This document shows, one piece after another, positions 43,496-52,170 of a stretch of DNA of 63,514 nt. The stretch is from contig JAJCXR010000051.1 in assembly GCA_029263315.1 (NCBI GenBank), positions 1 to 63,514 of the forward strand, in the 5' to 3' direction. Each line of letters opens with the position of its first letter. The stretch's first letter is position 1. The DNA comes from Acidobacteriota bacterium. Its GTDB lineage: Bacteria; Acidobacteriota; Thermoanaerobaculia; Multivoradales; J023. The position numbers and the translations under genes were made by a program. A model generated the notes under the pieces. It ran no database searches, was not told where the DNA came from, and saw only the letters and a list, made by a program, of their open reading frames with translations.

Positions 43496-44071
43496 TTACT
43501 GCGCCGCGGCGACCGTGAGATGGATGCTCTCGTTTTCGATCTTACAGGTTTCCAACTGCGAAACCACTCTTCTTTCGGTTCGTAGCGGACTGAGCAACGG
43601 TTTCATTCGACCGGCCATGAATTGGCCGAGGGGGCCGATCAGGGGCAGCTGCCCCACCCAGATGGAGCGCCGGGGCAGGGGGTGGTATTCGGTGCAATCG
43701 GCGAAGCGAACACGAAATACCACCGGCAGCTTGGCCAGCCGCCCGACGAGGAAGACGGTCATGCGACCTTGGCTGAGCTCGACGCTGGCATCGTCCAAGG
43801 TCATTGTCAGGCCGGAGGAGGGCGCCTCCTCGACGCGATGGTCGAGCAGGTAGGCCAAGTGGCCATTGATCTCGTCCTCGCTCAACACCTGTTGCTGGGC
43901 TTGGCCGCCGGCAAGGGCTGCCGACAAGCGTTGGATCTTGTCGGCATAGGCCGCCTCGCCAGCCGTCGTATCGCCCTTGGACACCGGCACCCGTGGGCTG
44001 ACGAAGGCCAGGCAAAGGCTCAGCAGAATTCCCAGACTGAGGGCCCACGGTTGCCAGCGACGTCGATTCAT
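43496..44071 (-). CDS. Exported or membrane-anchored protein, unknown
   Basis: 191 residues with an N-terminal signal or anchor (PWALSLGILLSLCLAFVS) and no lipobox. The mature part has a short helical segment with Gln-rich stretch (GGQAQQQVLSEDEINGHLAYLL) and a beta-rich C-terminal half (RMTVFLVGRLAKLPVVFRVRF). The layout recalls small periplasmic lipid-handling domains but no family is recognised. Its ATG overlaps the stop of the upstream lipoprotein gene (ATGA), so the two are coupled. Confidence 0.72.
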   Translation of the reverse strand: MNRRRWQPWALSLGILLSLCLAFVSPRVPVSKGDTTAGEAAYADKIQRLSAALAGGQAQQQVLSEDEINGHLAYLLDHRVEEAPSSGLTMTLDDASVELSQGRMTVFLVGRLAKLPVVFRVRFADCTEYHPLPRRSIWVGQLPLIGPLGQFMAGRMKPLLSPLRTERRVVSQLETCKIENESIHLTVAAAQ

Positions 44072-44859
44072 TGGGGGGTGTCGACCTCGCCTTCAGCCTC
44101 TGCATCTGCGTCCATGGCCCCATGCTCACCGGCTTCCGAATCGCCACCGTCGTCGATCATCGGCGGCGGGGCCTGCAAGTCCGCCAAGGCGGAGGTGAGC
44201 TCGGCGTGGAAACCGAGCAATGCCTCGCGCTCTTTGCGGTTGAGCTTCAGGCGTTCGGGGCAGGTCTTGCAGTTGATGCGTGTTTGGTCGAAGTTCTTGA
44301 TCTCGTTGATGGTGTCCGCCAGCATGCCCGCCACGTCGTCGATGCGCCGCTGCACCGCCTGTTGACGGGCCCGTTCTTCCGCCAGGGTGGTGTCGATCTT
44401 GGTGTTGATGGAGCGCGTATCCTTGCCCAGGGCTTGCAATGCCATGCTGCTGGCCTGGAGCTGCAACTTGATGTCGGCGTTGTCCTTGCTCAGCATCTCG
44501 ACGCCCCGCATGACGGTGGCGAAGTAGTCGTTGAGGTAGGTTTCGACCTCCGATTGGACCTGTTCGGGAACCATTTCAAGGATACGTTTGCGCTCGGCGT
44601 GAAATTCGTTGAGGGCGGCGGGCACGGTGTCGGTGATCGACGCCTGCATGTCCGTCCAGCGGCTGGACTCGCGGTCGAAACGCTCTTCCCAAGCGGTGAC
44701 CTCGGCTTGTAGTTGAGCTTTCTCGTCCTGACAATTGGCGACCTGGACCTCGGCTTCCTCGAGATCGCCCTTGGGCACGCAGGCGGTCGTGGCCAGGGGT
44801 AGCAGAACGATGGCGAGGAGGGTGTGGATGGAACGAAGGCGAGAGAACATGGCATTCAT
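44068..44859 (-). CDS. Coiled-coil lipoprotein, unknown
   Basis: 263 residues from ATG 44859, chosen for AGGAG six bases upstream and for the lipoprotein signal ending ATTAC (Cys27). Residues 35-235 are long amphipathic helices and coiled coil (EEAEVQVANCQDEKAQLQA, QQAVQRRIDDVAGMLADTIN), with a CKTC pair late in the chain, and the tail is acidic. The form suits a periplasmic spacer or stalk anchored to the outer membrane. Coupled to the exported protein downstream, suggesting a shared envelope function. Confidence 0.75.
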   Translation of the reverse strand: MNAMFSRLRSIHTLLAIVLLPLATTACVPKGDLEEAEVQVANCQDEKAQLQAEVTAWEERFDRESSRWTDMQASITDTVPAALNEFHAERKRILEMVPEQVQSEVETYLNDYFATVMRGVEMLSKDNADIKLQLQASSMALQALGKDTRSINTKIDTTLAEERARQQAVQRRIDDVAGMLADTINEIKNFDQTRINCKTCPERLKLNRKEREALLGFHAELTSALADLQAPPPMIDDGGDSEAGEHGAMDADAEAEGEVDTPQ

Positions 44860-45050
44860 TGGCAGCTCCTTTGGGGAAAGGCCAGCACCTCGGATGGTGA
44901 CGGACGAGCCGGTAGGCGAGCCGGCCGCCGTGGGGCGGGCCAGCGCAGATGGGAGACGCTGAGACACGAAATCGAGGGTCAACTATAGGTGGCGATGGGA
45001 GGTGCTGCAAGGACCGCGAAGCAACGACGGCCGGGATGGCTGGGGTCGCC

Positions 45051-46793
45051 TCAGGCGTCGTAGACGGTGCTTTCGCGCAACGACTCGGCGGCGGCGGAAT
45101 CCGGGGCCAAGGTGAGGATCTTCTGAATGCGGTCGAGGGCTTTCACATGGTCCCCCAGCCCTTGGTAGAGCACCACCTCACCATAGAGATTCTGCGCCAG
45201 GGCTTCGAGGCGGTTGCGTACCGTTTCCGCGTGCTCGCCTTCGGGGTAGCGGCGCAGGTAGGTGGCGCCATATTCGAGATTGTCGTAGGTTCCGGCTACT
45301 TTGGCCAACCGCGTGGCGGCGAGGGTGCCCAGGGCATCGTCGTCGATGTTGTCACGGAGCTCCTGCAGCGCCGCTAAGTCGTCGAGCACCGGGGCCAGGT
45401 TGCGCAGACCGGCGAGGGCTTGCTGGCCCGCCTCGGACTGGGGGTTGGCTTCCACCGCCCGCAAATACTGGCGCACGCCGTCGGCCTGTCGTCCCAAACG
45501 GCTATAGGCGTTGCCCAGGGTCAGGGCGACCTCGGGAACCACCTCGGCGGTGGGGTAGTTGCTGAGGAAGGTCTCGAGGAAGGGGGTCTGGTAGATCCCT
45601 TCCTTCCACACGGCGAGGGCTTGGGGATAGAGGGCCTCCGACTCCTCCCTCAAGGCCGTCATCTCCGACTCCAAGGTGGCGACGAAGGCGCTTTCCGGCG
45701 TCAGCCGTCGGACGGCCTCGATCTCAGCACGGTAGGCGCGAACCAAATCGCCGTAGTCGCGGTCGAGGGGGTTTTTCTCCATGACGACGCGGCTGCGCCG
45801 TTCTAGGGAGGCCAGGCGGAGCCTTTCGGCGCGGGGGCCCTGGGGCCAAGCGGTGAGGGCGGAGGCTTCGAGGAAAGGACGCAGCTCGACCTCTCGGTTG
45901 TCCTGCTCGGCGTACTCCAAGAGCACCTTCTGGCTGATGGCACGGTAGTCTTCGGCCGGTTTCGGCTCTTGGATCTTAAGCTCGTCGCCCCGTGCCTCGG
46001 CGGCCCGCATACGGCGATCGGAGAAGGGATGGGTGCGCCAATAACCGTAAGTCTTGGCTTGTGGAATGCGCTTGTTCATCAGCTCCCACAGCTTGTGGGC
46101 CCCATGCGGGTCGAAACCCGCTGCGGCGGCCAGGCGTTGGCCCACGACATCGGCTTCATCCTCGAAATCGCGGCTGTGACTGCGCAACAGGAGCTCGCTC
46201 AGCACCATGCCGGCGGCGGCGGTACCCTGCACTAGGCTGCCCTTACGGCTGCCGGTGTAGCCATAGGGATCGCGGGGGTTCTCGGGGCTGTCGTCGGCAC
46301 CCACCAGCACGCCGATGAGAGCTGCTTGAGAGAGGATGTTGAGCAAGATGGCCCGCTTCTGCATGCGGGTGCCATGGCGTTCCGTGACATGGGCGATTTC
46401 GTGGCCCAACAGGCAAGCCAGCATGTCGTCATCCAGTCCCAGCCCCAGCATGCCGCGGGTGATGAAAATATGCCCGCCGGGCAGGGCGAAGGCATTGGGC
46501 TCCGGCATGTCGATGAGGTAGAAGGAAAACGGAAACTCGCGGAAGTCCGAGTGCGCTGCCACCAAATAACCGATCGCGGCGACCCTCTCCAGCTCTGCCG
46601 GCTCGGCGCTGGAGCCAAAATGCTCATAGGCTTCGAAGGCTGCTTCCAAGCTCTTGCCGAAGAGTTTGACGTTGCTGATGGTCTGGGCGCCGGCCGTCCC
46701 CAAGGAGAGCAACAGGAGGAGGGCGATCGACTGCATCACCGGCCGTCGGCGAGTCGCGGTTCGGTGGCCTTGGGGTGGGGATGGTAAACGCAT
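45051..46793 (-). CDS. BepA-like M48 metallopeptidase with TPR tail
   Basis: About 580 residues from ATG 46793 (the ATG at 46736, directly before the hydrophobic signal SIALLLLLSLGTAGAQ, is also possible; neither has a clear ribosome site). The peptidase has EPNAFALPGGHIFITRGML, zinc motif HEIAHVTERHGTRM and the third ligand in DFEDEADVVGQRL; HPFSDRRM is another M48 block. The C-terminal 300 residues are TPR-like helices. Matches periplasmic proteases that assist or degrade outer-membrane proteins. A second M48 lipoprotein is at 8253. Confidence 0.9.
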   Translation of the reverse strand: MRLPSPPQGHRTATRRRPVMQSIALLLLLSLGTAGAQTISNVKLFGKSLEAAFEAYEHFGSSAEPAELERVAAIGYLVAAHSDFREFPFSFYLIDMPEPNAFALPGGHIFITRGMLGLGLDDDMLACLLGHEIAHVTERHGTRMQKRAILLNILSQAALIGVLVGADDSPENPRDPYGYTGSRKGSLVQGTAAAGMVLSELLLRSHSRDFEDEADVVGQRLAAAAGFDPHGAHKLWELMNKRIPQAKTYGYWRTHPFSDRRMRAAEARGDELKIQEPKPAEDYRAISQKVLLEYAEQDNREVELRPFLEASALTAWPQGPRAERLRLASLERRSRVVMEKNPLDRDYGDLVRAYRAEIEAVRRLTPESAFVATLESEMTALREESEALYPQALAVWKEGIYQTPFLETFLSNYPTAEVVPEVALTLGNAYSRLGRQADGVRQYLRAVEANPQSEAGQQALAGLRNLAPVLDDLAALQELRDNIDDDALGTLAATRLAKVAGTYDNLEYGATYLRRYPEGEHAETVRNRLEALAQNLYGEVVLYQGLGDHVKALDRIQKILTLAPDSAAAESLRESTVYDA

Positions 46794-46935
46794 GGTGCCA
46801 TTGTACCAAGCAGATCCCATGCCAGCCCTGGGTATCATCGTCTCGACGCCGGAGGGGATGGTAAATCTGCTGTGATAGCTTGCCGACGTCGGTGCATCGC
46901 CTTCAATGTCGCCGCTTCTGAGGTCATCCCATCCC

Positions 46936-48000
46936 ATGTCCAATGCGCCGCCTGAGGACGCCAAAACCTCTGTTGTCCAAGAGCTTACCCCCCTGCCGGG
47001 TACCTTGTTGTCGGAGCGTTCCGCCCGACAGGGGGCCGAGCCATGGTTGTTCTATCGCCGTTCCTGGCATTGGCGGTGGCGTTCCTACGGGCAAGTGGCG
47101 GATCAAGTGAGCCGCGGCATGGCGACCTGGCGTCTTGCTGCCGAATCGGCACACACGAAGCTGTTGGCCCACCTGCACGGCACCCAGCACCCGGATACGC
47201 TTGCCCTGGTGCTCGCCGTTTTGGGCCACGGGGGAGCCACCGTGCTTCACTCACCCGCAGCGGGTGCCATGGCGCCCGCCACGTCGGCGACTCCGTCGAC
47301 CCATGGGACGTTGGCGAGAATGTTGGGTCGGGGATCCTCGGATGTGTGGCTGCAGGTGGCGGCGGAAGGAGAGCAGACCGGGCTGGCGGACCCTGTTGTT
47401 GGTGGGCCGCAGCGGCTCATCATGCCCGCCGCAGCCGGTCAGTTGGAGCAGCGGTCCTTGCAGCCCCTGTCGGCGGAGGGCATGATCGACCAAGCATTGG
47501 GAGAGCTTTTCCATGTTTCCACGGAGTCTGAGGCTTCCACGGAGTCTGAGGTTTCGCCGCGACCGGTGGCAATACGCCGGCTTGGCGCCAGGGCGGAGAC
47601 CCTAGCTCGTCATCTCGACGGCTGTCGCGGGCCGAAGGGTCAGCGTCCCATACTCTGCGCCAGCCCTTATCTGGGGCCCCGCGACCTGTGGTGCATCGCT
47701 TGGGCGACGCTGCTGAGCGACGCCGCCTGGGTGCTCGAGCCGCAACGGGACGCCTATGCCGCCACCGCCACCTGGGTCCGACCTTCGCTGCTGCTGGCTT
47801 CGGTGGCGGAAGAAGCGGCCTTGCATCGTGGGTTGGTGGCCACCCCCAAACGCCATCGCCGCTTGCGCCGCCTGCTCATCGTGCCGGGCCTCGGCGGCTC
47901 GGCGACCGACGCGACCGGTGGGGGGGCGGGCCTAGATCCGCAACTTTGGGCGGAGCTTGGTGTCGAACGGCGGGTCCTGTCGCTAGGCGATCCGGAGTAG
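46936..48000 (+). CDS. Degenerate AMP-binding (acyl-adenylate)-like protein
   Basis: 354 residues from ATG 46936 (an ATG at 46906 is possible). The N-terminal part WHWRWRSYGQVADQVSRG and the later LLSDAAWVLEPQRDAYAAT and WVRPSLLLASVAEEAALHRG keep the rhythm of long-chain acyl-CoA synthetase-type enzymes, but the ATP loop (usually TSGTTGxPK) and the core C-terminal catalytic motifs cannot be found and the length is about half of normal. Contains an 18-bp tandem pair (VSTESE, ASTESE; 47515-47550). Probably an inactive or re-purposed relative; could be an unrelated protein. No neighbours clarify it. Confidence 0.6.
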   Translation: MSNAPPEDAKTSVVQELTPLPGTLLSERSARQGAEPWLFYRRSWHWRWRSYGQVADQVSRGMATWRLAAESAHTKLLAHLHGTQHPDTLALVLAVLGHGGATVLHSPAAGAMAPATSATPSTHGTLARMLGRGSSDVWLQVAAEGEQTGLADPVVGGPQRLIMPAAAGQLEQRSLQPLSAEGMIDQALGELFHVSTESEASTESEVSPRPVAIRRLGARAETLARHLDGCRGPKGQRPILCASPYLGPRDLWCIAWATLLSDAAWVLEPQRDAYAATATWVRPSLLLASVAEEAALHRGLVATPKRHRRLRRLLIVPGLGGSATDATGGGAGLDPQLWAELGVERRVLSLGDPE

Positions 48001-48116
48001 TCCGTGGATCCCTACGACGACCGGCAAACCGAACCGTTCTAAAGGTCGTAACAGCCACCATAGGCTGCTAAGACTTGCCACCTTTCGTCATCCCAACCCG
48101 CTGAGGAAACCTATCT

Positions 48117-50393
48117 ATGTTGGCCCAGGCTGCGCAAAAGATCCGTCGTCTTGTTGTCCCTAAACGCTCGGAGCCCTCCTATCCGGCCTTGCCGGAGGTG
48201 GACGAGGGCAGCGGCGAAACCAATGTGCCGGGTATCTATGCGGCCGGGGAGCTGGCCGGTACGCCGTTGGTCAAACTGGGGCTCAATGCGGGTCATGATC
48301 TGGTGACCCGGCTGGCCGCCGAGCTCGGTGACGCAGCGGGCGAAGATCAATTGGATTTGGTGATCGTCGGCAGTGGCAGCTCCGGCTTCGCCGCCACCTT
48401 GGCGGCCCATGAGCTCGGTCTGTCGTATGTCACGCTGGAGGCGGCGGCCTTGGCCAATACCTTCGTCACCATGATGAAGGGCAAGTGGTTGTTTGCCGAG
48501 CCGGAGGACGTCGAGAATCGTTCCCATGCTTGGTTCGAGGAATGCACCAAGGAGGACTTGCTCGACAACTGGCGACAGACGATGCGGGATCAGCAGTTGA
48601 TGATCCAGGAGCAGGAAAAGGTCCTCGATATCACCGGCGGCAAAGACGACTTCGTGGTCAAGAGCGACAGCGGCACCTACCGTTGTCGTCGTGTCCTGCT
48701 GTGTTTGGGTAAGGCGGGCAATCCCCGCAAGCTCGGGGTGCCCGGGGAGAAGGAGCAGGCCGCCAAGGTGCACCATCGGTTGCTCGATCCGGACGATTTC
48801 GACGACCAGGACATCCTCATCGTGGGAGCCGGCGATGTGGCTTGCGAAGCGGCCATCGCCCTGGCGGACAAGGGAACCAATCGGGTGACCCTGTCGGCCA
48901 TCGACAAGGAATTTGTCTTCCCTAAGAAGCGCAACATCGATGCCGTGCGCCGGCTCGAAGCCGATGACAAGTTGACGATTCTGCTCGAAAGCTCGGTCCA
49001 ATCCATTGCTGCCGAGGAAGTGGAGATCGAGTTGGCCGGCGGCGAAACGCAGAAGATCGACAACAGCGTCGTCTTCGAGATGATCGGCGCCGAGTTGCCC
49101 TTACCCTTCCTGAAGAAAGTTGGCATTCGTTTGGCGGGCAGCTGGTACGGCAAACGCTGGGCCTTTCTGCTGACCAGCTTCGCCTTCGTCTACTCCCTCT
49201 ATGCCTTGAAGAGCTACGGCAAGGGGATGGTGGCGTGGCCGTTTCAAGGTTGGATCGCCGCCGAGACCTACGATCTCTGGCTGGGCAAGTTGTTCAGCGT
49301 CGCCTTCGCCCCTTTTGCTTGGCTATTTTCCGCCGAGGCCATCGGCGACATGATGGCCGATCGTGGCTACCAACAGGGCTACCTCTACAGCTTGCTCTAC
49401 ACCGTCCTGATGCTGGGCTTTGGCTACGAAGCCCTGATGCGGTGGCGGAGCAAGGCCAAGCACAAGAGCTACCAGACCTGGCGCTACACCACGTTGATAG
49501 CGTTCCAAGTGGTCTTTTTCCTGGTGGTCAACGTCATTGCGGTACAGGCCTTGACGGTCAAATACGCTTGGCGTGCCTGGGGGCTCTATCAACCGTTTCC
49601 GTTGTTTTTCAACACCTTCTTCTGGTGGTACCCGTCCGATCCCACGTGGATCGTCTATACCTTCGTCATCGCTGGCGCTTTGGGCAGCCTGGTGGCCATT
49701 CCCATCTTGTCGCGCAACCACGGCAAGCGATTTTGCACCTGGGTTTGTGGCTGTGGCGGCTTGGCGGAGACTTTGGGGGATCGTTGGCGCCACCTGTCGC
49801 CGAAGGGGGAACGTTCCCGCTCCTGGGAATTTCAAGGGGTGCTGATCCTGCTGGCCAGCGTCATGGTGGGGGTCGTGGTGATCGGCATGTTCAAGACCGA
49901 CGGGAATAACGCCTGGTGGCGCAGCTACAACTATCTTGTGGACTTTTGGCTGGTGGCGGTGATTCCGATCACCCTCTACCCATTCTTCGGCGGCAAGGTG
50001 TGGTGTCGTTATTGGTGCCCGTTGGCGGCTTACAATGGGTTGTTGTCGAAGTGGTACGGGCGTTTGAAAATCGTCTCCAACGACAAATGCATCACCTGCA
50101 CCGAGTGCTCGAAATACTGCCAGGTGGGGGTCGATGTCATGGCCTTCGCCAAGAATCAGCAACCCTTCGACAATTCAAACACCGCCTGCATCCACTGCGG
50201 TATTTGTATCGATGTTTGCCCCATGGACGTGCTCTCCTTCGAGACCAGCGACGGTCGAGCTGTCGATCTCATCGCCGAGGGGCGTAGCTCAGGCTTGGAC
50301 GGCAAGAGACAGGGCCACGGTGCTGCCGTTCCGGCTGCAGCCCGCGGATTGGTCACCACCATCGGCAAGCACCGGGTGCCAGTTGTGCAGTGA
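48117..50393 (+). CDS. Flavoprotein (thioredoxin-reductase-like) fused to NapH/CcoG-type membrane polyferredoxin
   Basis: 758 residues. The first 75 hold VPGIYAAGELAGTP, a motif that normally lies at the end of such flavoproteins. Then come two Rossmann motifs, LVIVGSGSSGFAATLA (about 81) and ILIVGAGDVACEAAIAL (about 237), as in YpdA/TrxB-like reductases. From about 340 there are several membrane spans with the polyferredoxin signatures CTWVCGCGG and VWCRYWCPLAAY, and two 4Fe-4S sites CITCTECSKYC and CIHCGICIDVCP near 660-705. It could carry electrons from NAD(P)H across or into the membrane. Stop overlaps the MFS start. Confidence 0.9.
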   Translation: MLAQAAQKIRRLVVPKRSEPSYPALPEVDEGSGETNVPGIYAAGELAGTPLVKLGLNAGHDLVTRLAAELGDAAGEDQLDLVIVGSGSSGFAATLAAHELGLSYVTLEAAALANTFVTMMKGKWLFAEPEDVENRSHAWFEECTKEDLLDNWRQTMRDQQLMIQEQEKVLDITGGKDDFVVKSDSGTYRCRRVLLCLGKAGNPRKLGVPGEKEQAAKVHHRLLDPDDFDDQDILIVGAGDVACEAAIALADKGTNRVTLSAIDKEFVFPKKRNIDAVRRLEADDKLTILLESSVQSIAAEEVEIELAGGETQKIDNSVVFEMIGAELPLPFLKKVGIRLAGSWYGKRWAFLLTSFAFVYSLYALKSYGKGMVAWPFQGWIAAETYDLWLGKLFSVAFAPFAWLFSAEAIGDMMADRGYQQGYLYSLLYTVLMLGFGYEALMRWRSKAKHKSYQTWRYTTLIAFQVVFFLVVNVIAVQALTVKYAWRAWGLYQPFPLFFNTFFWWYPSDPTWIVYTFVIAGALGSLVAIPILSRNHGKRFCTWVCGCGGLAETLGDRWRHLSPKGERSRSWEFQGVLILLASVMVGVVVIGMFKTDGNNAWWRSYNYLVDFWLVAVIPITLYPFFGGKVWCRYWCPLAAYNGLLSKWYGRLKIVSNDKCITCTECSKYCQVGVDVMAFAKNQQPFDNSNTACIHCGICIDVCPMDVLSFETSDGRAVDLIAEGRSSGLDGKRQGHGAAVPAAARGLVTTIGKHRVPVVQ

Positions 50394-51697
50394 TGGTGCA
50401 AGCTCAATCCATCTACCTGGCAATGAGGGGGGGCACGTGGTTTTGTTTCACCACGGTGTTCACCCTGGCGGCTATCTACCGCATCGAGATGGGTGGTTTC
50501 GACCCCCTGTACCTTGTGCTGGCGGGTACCGTCATGGAGCTTGCGACCTTCCTTTTCGAGGTGCCCACCGGCGTCATCGCCGATGTCTACAGCCGTCGTC
50601 TGTCGATGATCCTGGGTCACAGCGTCATGGGCCTCGCCTTTCTGGTGGAGGGCATGTGGGCCAGCCTGGGGCCGATCCTTCTGGCGCAATGTATCTTTGG
50701 CCTCGGCTATACGATGATCAGCGGTGCCGAGGACGCCTGGCTGGCGGATGAGATCGGCGAAGAGCGTTTTCCCCGGGCCGCCCTGCGGGGTACTCAGGCG
50801 GAGCAGGTGGGGGCCTTTCTCGGCATCATTGCCAGCGTCGTTCTGGCCAGCCATGACCTGCGGTGGCCGTTTTTTGTCGGCGCCGCCGGCCTATGGTTGC
50901 AAGCTCTGCTGCTGTGGCGATGGATGCCGGAGTCCCGACGACCGGCTCCAGCCGCCAAGCCGGACCACGGCAAGCTGGAGGTCGCCGGTGAACGCCTCGG
51001 TGAGAACTGGCAACGCATGTGGGGAACCTTTCGCCAAGGCGCACGTTTCACCCGTCAGCATCCTCTGCTGCTCACCCTGATGGGCGTTGCCCTGTGCTAC
51101 GGCATGTCCAGCGAAGGGCTCGATCGTCTGTGGGAGGCCCATCTGCTCAGCAACTTCCACCTGCCGCCGTTGGCCGGGTTGCCCAACCTGGTGTGGTTCG
51201 GCATCCTCAGCGCCAGCGTCATGGTGTGCACCCTGGTGGCAACGGAATGGATGCAGCGTCGACTTTGGCGGCGTCGGGAAGGCCTCGAGAAGGAGATGGG
51301 AACGGATCCGACCTTGCCGCTCCCCCTCGACCGACGCCTGTTGCTGCGTTTGTTGGTGGCGCAGAGTGTCTTGCTGGTCATCGGCCTGACCATCTTCGCC
51401 TTGAGCGGCAGCTTCCTGGTGGCGGCGCTGGCCTTTGTCATGGTCAACGTGCTGCGACGCCTGGCGCGACCTCTTTTCCTATCGTGCGTCAACCGAGGTC
51501 TCGATCCGGCCATCCGGGCCACCGTCCTGTCGACGGTCAACCAGATGGACTCGATCGGTCAAGTCTCCGGTGGACCCCTGGTGGGGGCGATGGGCAACCG
51601 CTGGGGATTGCGTGTCGCCCTGTTGGCGGTGGCCGCCCTGCTGATGCCGGTGTGGGGGCTTTTCCGCCGTGCCTTGAAACAGCTGCGCGCGAGCTGA
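50393..51697 (+). CDS. Major facilitator superfamily transporter
   Basis: 434 residues with about 12 membrane spans from the ATG that overlaps the preceding TGA. The cytoplasmic loop signature is GVIADVYSRRLSMILGH and an acidic GAEDAWLADEIGEE segment follows, typical of small drug or metabolite exporters of the MFS. A charged cytoplasmic loop of about 40 residues joins the two halves. It is translationally coupled to the redox fusion, so it may move a product or thiol related to it. Substrate unknown. Confidence 0.9.
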   Translation: MVQAQSIYLAMRGGTWFCFTTVFTLAAIYRIEMGGFDPLYLVLAGTVMELATFLFEVPTGVIADVYSRRLSMILGHSVMGLAFLVEGMWASLGPILLAQCIFGLGYTMISGAEDAWLADEIGEERFPRAALRGTQAEQVGAFLGIIASVVLASHDLRWPFFVGAAGLWLQALLLWRWMPESRRPAPAAKPDHGKLEVAGERLGENWQRMWGTFRQGARFTRQHPLLLTLMGVALCYGMSSEGLDRLWEAHLLSNFHLPPLAGLPNLVWFGILSASVMVCTLVATEWMQRRLWRRREGLEKEMGTDPTLPLPLDRRLLLRLLVAQSVLLVIGLTIFALSGSFLVAALAFVMVNVLRRLARPLFLSCVNRGLDPAIRATVLSTVNQMDSIGQVSGGPLVGAMGNRWGLRVALLAVAALLMPVWGLFRRALKQLRAS

Positions 51698-51707
51698 CCC
51701 GACATCG

Positions 51708-51737
51708 TTGACAAGGGACCGGGCTGACCCGTACCAT
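51708..51737 (+). promoter_or_regulatory. Candidate promoter ahead of a short terminated transcript
   Basis: TTGACA (51708-51713), an 18-base spacer and TACCAT (51732-51737). Transcription would meet the strong terminator at 51942 after about 220 bases. A 54-codon frame (51736-51900) exists but lacks a ribosome site. Confidence 0.4.
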
Positions 51738-51941
51738 GAACAGCATCATGGGCCAAAATACCTACCACCCCTCCACCGCCTCGATCGCACGGTCCGCCAC
51801 CGTCGATGGAGCGTGTGCCGTGGTGTTGGCCCGAGTGCTTCCGTGTATTTCGCCGCGATTCCGCCGTCCTGTCAGCGACATGGCGCCGGGGAGGACCTGA
51901 AGCGAAATCGATCACCGCGAAAGCTCGACTTCGAATTGAAA
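51738..51941 (+). other. Possible short RNA or proBA leader region
   Basis: About 200 bases lying between the candidate promoter and the terminator. No recognised RNA family. Could be a small RNA, or the start of a proBA leader controlled by termination. Confidence 0.3.
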
Positions 51942-51964
51942 CCCCCGGCAGTGCCGGGGGTTTT
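51942..51964 (+). terminator. Strong intrinsic terminator
   Basis: CCCCCGGC (51942-51949), three-base loop, GCCGGGGG (51953-51960) and TTTT. Confidence 0.9.
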
Positions 51965-51973
51965 GTGGTTTAG

Positions 51974-52131
51974 CAGCCTGTGGTGAAAGTGCTCCGCGAA
52001 TGAGAGCGAGAAATTTTTCGTCAGAACAAGGCGCAGAAGCGCATGAATATTGGTGATCTTCAGAGATTCTGGAACACCGTTCTGGCGGAAAAGAGCCGCT
52101 CTCAACGCGGTCTGACTTTTGCCACAGGCTG
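51974..52131. mobile_element. 158-bp palindromic element, second type
   Basis: CAGCCTGTGG at the left end and CCACAGGCTG at the right form a perfect 10-bp inverted repeat. The arms (51974-52027 and 52079-52131) stay complementary with gaps, through CCGCG, TGAGAGC and a GTCAGAAC/GTTCTGGC block, leaving a 51-base loop that contains a small GCGC-AGAA-GCGC hairpin. Its form is like the 163-bp element at 1000 but the sequence is unrelated. Only one copy is in the window. It ends 39 bases before the proB start. Confidence 0.65.
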
Positions 52132-52170
52132 TCAAGGTCCCGTGACAAAAGGCGACGTAAAGGATTTGCC

